A model generated the notes under the pieces. The model saw only the letters and a list, made by a program, of their open reading frames with translations, searched no databases and was not told where the DNA came from. Positions 1 to 5,001 of a stretch of 7,595 nt of DNA are shown in pieces. The translations under genes and the position numbers were made by a program. Position 1 is the first letter of the stretch, and the number at the start of each line of letters is the position of its first letter. The stretch spans positions 1 to 7,595 of the forward strand of contig DATEGX010000436.1 in the NCBI GenBank assembly GCA_035279875.1. Direction: 5' to 3'. This DNA comes from JAMXLL01 sp035279875 (lineage in GTDB: Bacteria > Desulfobacterota > Binatia > Binatales > Binataceae).

Positions 1-1
1 T

Positions 2-1579
2 AACGCGGCCGCGAGCATTGGCCGCTGCCTCGAGTCGCTGAAGCGCCTCAATTATCCCGATTACGAGGTGATCGTGGTCGACGATGGTTCGACCGACTCC
101 ACCGCCGCGATCGCCGAGGCGGCGGACGTGCGGACGTTGAAACTCGCGCATCGAGGATTGGGCGCGGCGCGCAACGCCGGACTGGAGGCTGCCGCGGGCC
201 GGATAGTTGCCTTCATCGACGCCGACGCCGAGGCCGACCGCGACTGGCTCTATCATCTGGGCGAAGCAATTACGCGTCGCGAGGCTGCCGCGGTGGGCGG
301 CCAGAATTTTTCACCGGTCAGGACGTCCGCGATGGCACGAGCGATCGCCGCGGCACCGGGACAACCGCGCGAGGTTCGGGCCGGCGACCAGGATCTTGCC
401 CAGCTCTGCGGCTGCAGCATGGCGCTAGATAAAAACCGCCTCGAACCGGACGAGGCCTTCGACCCGGCCTTTGCCAGCGCGGGTGACGACGTCGATCTTT
501 CGTGGCGTTTGCGCGACGCGGGTCTGACTCTCGCCTACGCGCCGGGCGCGGTCGTGATACACGAACGGCGCGCTACACTTCGGGCTTATCTGAAGCAGCA
601 GCGCGGCTACGGGCACGCCGAGGGCTTGTTGTACCGCAAATATCCCCGCCGGGGCGCGTCCGGCGAAGGTATTTACGCTGGTTCTGGATGGCTGGCGCAA
701 TGGTTCGGCGCGGGCCAGCGAATCTACTATGGCGCCTTCGGCCGCGGCCTGTTCCAGACCGTTTACCCTGGCGCGCCGCTGCCGATGGCCGCGCAACTCC
801 CACTCACTATCGAATGGGTTGCGATAGCGGCCGTCCTCGCATTGGCCGGGGTCTTCGACCCGGCATTCGGCGCGCTAGGGATCGCGGGACTCGTCATCAC
901 CGTTCTATGTGCTTGTGCCGGGGCTGCGTTGACCCCGCGTCGCGAACTCGCGGGCGTTTCTAGCCGGGTGATGCTCGCGCTTCTATGGCTGCTCGGACCC
1001 CTGGTCCGAAGCTGGGAGCGCCAACGCGTCAAATGGAGCTTCAAGCCCGAGGCCGACGGCGGGGCCGCGGCTTCGACCGCCCTGCACGGAACGCTCGCGG
1101 TGCCGGGCCTGGTTCCAACTCCGCGCGAGGCGGCTACACGCGGATCGGCGGACCTGCCGGATATCGACGCGATGACGAGCGTAATGCATCTGACGCTGGT
1201 GCGCCGCGGGCTGGCGGTCGTCAAGGGCACCACTTACGACCCCTTCGACTTGCAAATCGAAACCGTACCGTTGATTCACGTGCCGATGGTGTTCCTGTCC
1301 AACGGCGGCTCTGTGTCACTCGGATGGCGCACGGGTATTGCGCAATGGCGCGCCGCGGCGATTGCGGCCGCCTTATTTATTCTGCTGATGATCGGCGGAA
1401 TCCCGGTCATCGGCGCGATTATGATCGTGGTCCTGACCGCCATAGTCGGCGCCGGCGTTGCCTGGAGCCGGGCGCGCCGGATTCCGGCGGTAATCAGCGC
1501 GGCACTAACTGAGGTCGCGCCGAAGTTGGCCACGCTCGATCCCCGCGCCGTATCGTCCACCACCGAGGCGGCCGACTGA
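2..1579 (+). CDS. Family 2 glycosyltransferase, membrane-associated, with C-terminal extension (5' end outside window)
   Basis: The reading frame is open from base 2, so the gene enters from upstream. The first visible residues (NAAASIGRCLESLKRL) match the start of a GT-A fold just after the usual VIPTYN strand, so perhaps 10-15 residues are missing. The GTG at 68 lies inside the first conserved motif and is not a start. In fragment numbering, DDGSTD (27-32) is the nucleotide-binding loop, DAD (73-75) the metal-binding DxD, GDDVDL (161-166) the catalytic acidic motif, and QQRGYG (199-204) the QxxRW-like acceptor motif. Hydrophobic segments follow near 270-285, 289-306 and 318-332. A further domain of about 120 residues contains a soluble stretch (about 395-445) and a hydrophobic hairpin (about 451-488). 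It likely transfers a sugar from a nucleotide-sugar at the inner membrane; donor and acceptor cannot be told. Its TGA overlaps the next gene's ATG, so it probably works with that exporter. Confidence 0.9.
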   Translation, partial: NAAASIGRCLESLKRLNYPDYEVIVVDDGSTDSTAAIAEAADVRTLKLAHRGLGAARNAGLEAAAGRIVAFIDADAEADRDWLYHLGEAITRREAAAVGGQNFSPVRTSAMARAIAAAPGQPREVRAGDQDLAQLCGCSMALDKNRLEPDEAFDPAFASAGDDVDLSWRLRDAGLTLAYAPGAVVIHERRATLRAYLKQQRGYGHAEGLLYRKYPRRGASGEGIYAGSGWLAQWFGAGQRIYYGAFGRGLFQTVYPGAPLPMAAQLPLTIEWVAIAAVLALAGVFDPAFGALGIAGLVITVLCACAGAALTPRRELAGVSSRVMLALLWLLGPLVRSWERQRVKWSFKPEADGGAAASTALHGTLAVPGLVPTPREAATRGSADLPDIDAMTSVMHLTLVRRGLAVVKGTTYDPFDLQIETVPLIHVPMVFLSNGGSVSLGWRTGIAQWRAAAIAAALFILLMIGGIPVIGAIMIVVLTAIVGAGVAWSRARRIPAVISAALTEVAPKLATLDPRAVSSTTEAAD

Positions 1580-3360
1580 TGGGCAGCCTGCGGCTCTATG
1601 GCGAAGTATTTCGCCGGATGCGCGTCTACGGCGGACGCCTGGTATTCGTCATCGTTGCGCTGGTTCTGGCCAGTATTATCGAGGCGGCCAAGCCCTGGCC
1701 GCTCAAGATCGTTATCGACAATGTTTTGCGTGGCCAGCCGCTCGCCGGTTCGTGGATCCCGCCGCTCTCGCGCAGCGGTCTGTTGATCGGCTCGTGCCTC
1801 GCGCTGGTGGCCGTTTATCTGCTGGTCGGCGTCATCAGCATCGCCAGCAACTACGTCACGATTTCGATCGGCCAGCGTATGGTCAACGATCTGCGCGCGC
1901 AGATGTTCGAGCATCTGCAGCGCCTCTCGTTGTCGTTCCATCGGCGGCGCGAAATCGGTGATCTGATGGTCCGCATCGCCTACGACAGCATGTCGCTGCA
2001 GACCATCGCGATGAACGGGATGTTCCAGATCCTCTCGGCGCTCACGATGCTCGCGGCGATGTTCTACGTGATGGTGCGGATGGACCTGACCCTCACCCTG
2101 GCCGCGCTGGCGGTGGTGCCGATCCTCTTCACCCTGATCGCGTCCGTCAGCCGCACGATCGATCGGCTGTCGACCAGCGCGCGCGTCAAGGAGAGCCGCC
2201 TCTACACCGTCGCCCATCAGGCGCTCGCGGCCATCCACGTGGTGCAGGCCTTCACCCGCGAGGCCGAGTCCTACAAGCAATTCGTCGAGTCGAGCAGCGA
2301 GAGTCTCGACGAAACGCTCAAGGTCTACGTTTTTCAGACCGTCTACGCCGGCGGCGTGAGCGTGCTGATCGCGGCCGGCACCGCGCTGGTGATTTATATC
2401 GGCGCGCTGCACGTGCTGCGCGGCATTCTCACTATCGGCGATCTGATCGTCTTTACCAGTTACCTCGCTTCGCTCTATCAACCGGTCAACCAGATCTTTC
2501 AGACTTACGGGCTGGTCGAGAACGCCAAGGCGGGGTTGCGCAGATGCCTCGAGTTGCTCGAAATCGAGCCCGAGGTGATGGATCGTGCGGACGCTCGTCC
2601 CCTGCCCGCGGTGCGGGGCGAGATCGAATTCGAGGGCGTGGTCTTCGGCTACGATCCGCGGAGCCCGGTACTCAAGGGCGTCAGCTTCCATGCCAACGCC
2701 GGCGAAACAATTGCGATCGTCGGTCCGAGCGGCGCCGGCAAGACCACGATGGCCAGCCTGCTGATGCGCTTTTACGAGCCGGGACGCGGAACGATTCGAA
2801 TCGACGGGCGCGACACCCGCGACGCCACCCTGCAATCGCTGCGGCGTAATATTGCGATGGTGCTGCAGCCGCCGCTGGTGCTGGGCGCTACCATGCGGGC
2901 CAATGTCGCGCTCGGCAATCCTGCAGCCGGCGAACGCCAAATCGTCGACGCGGTCACTGCCGCGCGCCTCGCCGCGCTGGTTGCGAGGCTCCCCAATGGC
3001 ATCGACGAATTGGTGGGGCAGGGTGGCCACAGCCTCTCGGAGGGTGAAGCGCAGCGGGTGACGATTGCGCGCGCCCTGCTCAAGGACGCGCCGATCCTCA
3101 TAATGGACGAGCCCACCAGCGCGCTCGACACCGAAACCGAATCGCTGGTGCTGGCGGCCGTCCAGGCCGCGATGAAGGGCCGCACGACGCTGGTGATCGC
3201 CCATCGCCTCTCGACGATTCAGAACGCCGACCGTATCCTGGTCCTGCGCGACGGCGTGATCGTCGAGCAAGGCACGTTCGCCGAATTGCTTTCGCGCGGA
3301 GGCTTCTTCAGCTACCTCTACAATCTCCAGGCGTGGCACAAGCAGGCCGTCGAAGCCTGA
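1579..3360 (+). CDS. MsbA-like ABC exporter half-transporter (fused membrane and ATPase domains)
   Basis: This 593-residue protein has the typical length and order of type IV ABC exporters such as MsbA. An N-terminal six-helix membrane domain (helices near 19-40, 67-97, 147-190 as a pair, 249-306 as a pair) is followed by a nucleotide-binding domain. Visible motifs are A-loop Tyr358, Walker A GPSGAGKTT (382-390), Q-loop Gln430, signature LSEGE (486-490), Walker B ILIMD (506-510) with catalytic Glu511, D-loop SALD (514-517) and H-loop His542. All catalytic residues are present. The signature departs from LSGGQ, but its central Ser and Gly are kept. It should act as a homodimer, or a heterodimer with an unseen partner, flipping or exporting a lipid-linked or glycosylated substrate across the inner membrane. 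The ATG shares one base with the upstream glycosyltransferase stop (TGATG), which implies translational coupling. The substrate is inferred from that neighbour only. Confidence 0.95.
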   Translation: MGSLRLYGEVFRRMRVYGGRLVFVIVALVLASIIEAAKPWPLKIVIDNVLRGQPLAGSWIPPLSRSGLLIGSCLALVAVYLLVGVISIASNYVTISIGQRMVNDLRAQMFEHLQRLSLSFHRRREIGDLMVRIAYDSMSLQTIAMNGMFQILSALTMLAAMFYVMVRMDLTLTLAALAVVPILFTLIASVSRTIDRLSTSARVKESRLYTVAHQALAAIHVVQAFTREAESYKQFVESSSESLDETLKVYVFQTVYAGGVSVLIAAGTALVIYIGALHVLRGILTIGDLIVFTSYLASLYQPVNQIFQTYGLVENAKAGLRRCLELLEIEPEVMDRADARPLPAVRGEIEFEGVVFGYDPRSPVLKGVSFHANAGETIAIVGPSGAGKTTMASLLMRFYEPGRGTIRIDGRDTRDATLQSLRRNIAMVLQPPLVLGATMRANVALGNPAAGERQIVDAVTAARLAALVARLPNGIDELVGQGGHSLSEGEAQRVTIARALLKDAPILIMDEPTSALDTETESLVLAAVQAAMKGRTTLVIAHRLSTIQNADRILVLRDGVIVEQGTFAELLSRGGFFSYLYNLQAWHKQAVEA

Positions 3361-3385
3361 GTTCTGCGCCAATCATTGGAACGAC

Positions 3386-3389
3386 GGAG
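3386..3389 (+). promoter_or_regulatory. Ribosome binding site of coaE
   Basis: A GGAG lies 8 nt before the ATG at 3398 and fixes the start of dephospho-CoA kinase. The next residues (LTIGLTGGIGSGKST) are the expected family N-terminus. Confidence 0.6.
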
Positions 3390-3397
3390 CGCTCGCG

Positions 3398-4006
3398 ATG
3401 CTGACGATCGGGCTTACCGGGGGAATCGGCTCGGGCAAAAGCACTGTCACCCGGTTTCTCGGCGAACTGGGTGCTCCGATAATCGACGCCGACAAGGTTG
3501 GCCATGCGATTTACGCGCCGGACGGGCCCGCCTATCCCGACATGGTCGCCGCTTTCGGTGAGGCGATTCTCGCTCCCGATGGCACCATCGATCGCAAAAA
3601 ACTCGGCCCGATTGTCTTTGCCGACCCGGCCGCGCTCAAACGGCTCAACTCGATCGTCCATCCGAAGATGTTCACGCGGATGCGCGAGATGGTCGAGCAA
3701 CTTCGCGGCGCGGGCGAGAAAAATCCGATCATGATCGAAGCCGCGATTCTGATCGAAGCGAACTGGCAGCCGCTGTTTGATGAAATCTGGCTCGTCGTGG
3801 CGTCGCGCGAGCGCGTGATCGAGCGAATCGAGCGTGATCGCGGCCTCAAGCCCGAGCAAACCGAAGCCCGTATCCGCGCGCAGCTTTCTGACGAGGAACG
3901 GCGCAAGCACGCAACGCTGGTGATCACGAATGACGGCCCGATCGAGGAATTGAGGCAAAAGGTCGGGGATTTGTGGCGCGAAGCACTCGCGCGCAGTATC
4001 CGTTGA
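3398..4006 (+). CDS. coaE: Dephospho-CoA kinase
   Basis: At 202 residues it matches the family's usual length of about 200. It catalyses the last step of coenzyme A synthesis, phosphorylating the 3'-hydroxyl of dephospho-CoA with ATP in the cytoplasm. The P-loop GGIGSGKST is at residues 8-16. The substrate-binding DADKVGH motif is at 30-36. The IVHP motif, typical of CoaE, is at 86-89. The lid region follows in the second half (a RIERDRGL stretch, then RIRAQL), and the protein ends with the usual NDG segment. The gene starts 37 nt after the ABC exporter stop and may be co-transcribed with it, but its function is housekeeping. No anomalies were seen. Confidence 0.97.
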   Translation: MLTIGLTGGIGSGKSTVTRFLGELGAPIIDADKVGHAIYAPDGPAYPDMVAAFGEAILAPDGTIDRKKLGPIVFADPAALKRLNSIVHPKMFTRMREMVEQLRGAGEKNPIMIEAAILIEANWQPLFDEIWLVVASRERVIERIERDRGLKPEQTEARIRAQLSDEERRKHATLVITNDGPIEELRQKVGDLWREALARSIR

Positions 4007-4035
4007 GCGGCCAGTCTGGTTTCGCAGTTAAGTGC

Positions 4036-4041
4036 TATAGT
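4036..4041 (+). promoter_or_regulatory. Possible -10 element upstream of the OsmC gene
   Basis: TATAGT (5 of 6 matches to TATAAT) lies in the 70-nt gap after coaE, 35 nt before the OsmC ATG. I see no convincing -35 hexamer at normal spacing, so this is tentative. If real, it would start a transcript covering OsmC and the VOC gene. Confidence 0.3.
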
Positions 4042-4062
4042 CCGAGGTGAAGTCCCTTCTCT

Positions 4063-4066
4063 GGAG
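4063..4066 (+). promoter_or_regulatory. Ribosome binding site of the OsmC gene
   Basis: A GGAG lies 10 nt before the ATG at 4077. This favours the ATG over an in-frame GTG at 4047, which has no properly spaced site and would add ten residues without family resemblance. Confidence 0.5.
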
Positions 4067-4076
4067 ATGCGAGGTC

Positions 4077-4520
4077 ATGGCCGACCGCTACATCAAGCCC
4101 AAGGTCAAAACCGTCAGCACGGGAATCGCCGGACGCCATATCTGGAGCGCGCGTCATAACCACGTCGTGATCGACGACAGCTCCGCGCATGGCGGCAGCG
4201 GCGACGCGCCGGGCGCCGGTGAGCTGTTCTTCGCCGGTATCACGGGATGCGCGACCCTGATGGTGGAACGGCTGGCGCGGGCCGCCAACGCTCCGCTCAA
4301 ACGGGTCGAAGTCAGCATGGAAGGCGTCATTGATACCGAGGCGCGGCGCGAGGGCCCGGCGGTGTTCGAAAGCGCCCGGCTCGAATTCGTGATGGCCGGA
4401 ATCCCCGACGCGCAGGCCCGCCAGTTCGTCGAAACCTACAAGCAGCGCTGACCGCTCTACGGTTCGGTCGCGGTCGCGACCGCCAATACCGTGGTTGATT
4501 TGAAGGTTGTTGCGGAATAG
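4077..4520 (+). CDS. OsmC/Ohr-family redox protein, predicted selenoprotein (in-frame TGA at 4449-4451 read as Sec125)
   Basis: Read through the TGA this encodes 147 residues, a normal OsmC length; read conventionally it stops after 124. OsmC/Ohr proteins are cytoplasmic dimers that reduce organic or other hydroperoxides using two active-site cysteines, one in the central helix and one near the C-terminus. The first is visible as Cys58 in the ITGCATLMVERL helix. The second falls exactly on the TGA: the frame reads YKQR-TGA-PLYGSVAVAT and continues to a TAG at 4518-4520. As I recall, E. coli OsmC uses Cys59 and Cys125, very close to Cys58/Sec125 here. A SECIS-like hairpin follows the TGA. The gene looks monocistronic with the VOC protein that starts 15 nt after the TAG. 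Alternatives are a nonsense mutation or read error changing a Cys codon (TGC or TGT) to TGA; the hairpin argues against both. OsmC identity is secure; Sec insertion is a strong inference. Peroxidase activity is inferred from the family. Confidence 0.87.
4449..4451 (+). other. In-frame TGA predicted to be recoded as selenocysteine
   Basis: This TGA replaces the C-terminal catalytic cysteine codon of the OsmC family. Upstream context is TYKQR and downstream context is PLYGS, the residues expected on either side of that cysteine. A single-base change from TGC or TGT would also produce it, so the case rests on the downstream hairpin and the continued family-like coding. Confidence 0.85.
4459..4492 (+). 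promoter_or_regulatory. Bacterial SECIS element (selenocysteine insertion hairpin)
   Basis: Bases 4465-4471 (CGGTCGC) pair perfectly with 4476-4482 (GCGACCG), giving a 7-bp stem closed by a GGUC tetraloop at 4472-4475. A lower 5-bp stem pairs 4459-4463 (ACGGT) with 4488-4492 (ACCGT). The lower and upper stems are separated by an unpaired U4464 on one side and five bases on the other. The loop begins 20 nt after the UGA. In E. coli fdhF the loop also carries GGUC, about 18 nt after the UGA, and its G and U are contacted by the elongation factor SelB. The hairpin lies inside the coding sequence, as is usual for bacterial SECIS elements. The pairing is seen directly; SelB binding is inferred. 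Confidence 0.85.
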
Positions 4521-4535
4521 CCCGAGTACGCTCCG

Positions 4536-4913
4536 ATGATTGATCATACCGGCATCGGCGTGGCCGACGTCGCTCGCTCGGCAGCCTTTTATGATGTGGC
4601 CCTGGGCGCACTCGGCCTCCGCAGGGTCATGCAGATTCCGCAGAAAGACGGCGCCGACGGGGTAGGCTACGGGGTCGACTATCCAATCTTCTGGATCGAC
4701 CGCTTTCATCCTCATGGCGTCAAACAACATACGGCATTTGCCGCCAGGAGCCGTGCCGAGGTTGATGCGTTCCATGCCGCCGCCCTGCAGGCGGGCGGCA
4801 CCGACAACGGATCACCCGGTCTGCGCGACCACCGCGGCTATCCGCCAGGTTATTACGCCGCCTTCGTTCTCGATCCCGACGGCAACAACATCGAGGCGGT
4901 CTTTCGTGGCTGA
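4536..4913 (+). CDS. VOC-superfamily (glyoxalase/bleomycin-resistance fold) protein
   Basis: The protein has 125 residues, the length of a single VOC domain of two beta-alpha-beta-beta-beta units. It opens with IDHTGIGVADVARSAAFYD and ends with LDPDGNNIEAVFRG, both hallmark VOC stretches. The likely metal ligands His4, His65 and Glu120 are all present, so a metal-dependent lyase, isomerase or dioxygenase-like activity is possible. The substrate cannot be assigned, because members include glyoxalase I-like enzymes, thiol transferases and binding proteins. It starts 15 nt after the true OsmC stop (TAG) and is probably co-transcribed with it. The ribosome binding site is weak (GAG at 4524-4526). 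The pairing with a redox enzyme hints at detoxification of electrophiles or peroxides; that is inference. Confidence 0.9.
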   Translation: MIDHTGIGVADVARSAAFYDVALGALGLRRVMQIPQKDGADGVGYGVDYPIFWIDRFHPHGVKQHTAFAARSRAEVDAFHAAALQAGGTDNGSPGLRDHRGYPPGYYAAFVLDPDGNNIEAVFRG

Positions 4914-4984
4914 GGTTGTTTTCGGGTTGCTCAAACTGAGACGTTGCCGGGCCATTCCTGAGGTGCACCTGCGCGGCCCATTGC

Positions 4985-4990
4985 GATAAA
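4985..4990 (+). promoter_or_regulatory. Possible -10 element upstream of alaS
   Basis: GATAAA (4 of 6 to TATAAT) lies 11 nt before the alaS ATG, which would give a very short leader. There is no clear -35 element and no strong ribosome binding site (only GCGGG at 4994-4998). The 88-nt gap after the VOC gene also holds the 10-bp palindrome AGGTGCACCT at 4961-4970, enclosed by GGGCC (4949-4953) and GGCCC (4975-4979). No T-tract follows, so it is not a typical terminator. Confidence 0.25.
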
Positions 4991-5001
4991 CTAGCGGGTC
5001 T

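Noticed and set aside
1276..3372. A 698-codon open frame on the minus strand
   Set aside because: It is antisense to the glycosyltransferase 3' end and the whole ABC exporter, both of which have clear family motifs. The translation is low-complexity (rich in H, R, Q, D, A), as expected for a shadow of GC-rich codons.
4047..4076. GTG at 4047 as the OsmC start
   Set aside because: It would add MKSLLWRCEV, which does not look like an OsmC N-terminus, and has no well-spaced ribosome binding site. The ATG at 4077 has GGAG 10 nt upstream.
4449..4451. TGA at 4449 as the genuine OsmC stop
   Set aside because: It would truncate the family fold exactly at the second catalytic Cys, leave an 84-nt gap that still codes for the family C-terminus, and ignore the SECIS-like hairpin.
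4035..4775. A 246-codon open frame on the minus strand
   Set aside because: It is antisense to the OsmC and VOC genes. Both sense products match known folds, and the minus-strand product does not.
1577..4913. Other gene-ending TGAs (1577, 3358, 4004, 4911) as selenocysteine codons
   Set aside because: Each protein is already full-length for its family at that stop. I saw no family-like coding after any of them and no comparable hairpin.
4944..4980. Rho-independent terminator between the VOC gene and alaS
   Set aside because: The GGGCC/GGCCC arms enclose a large loop and no T-tract follows, so terminator function is not supported.
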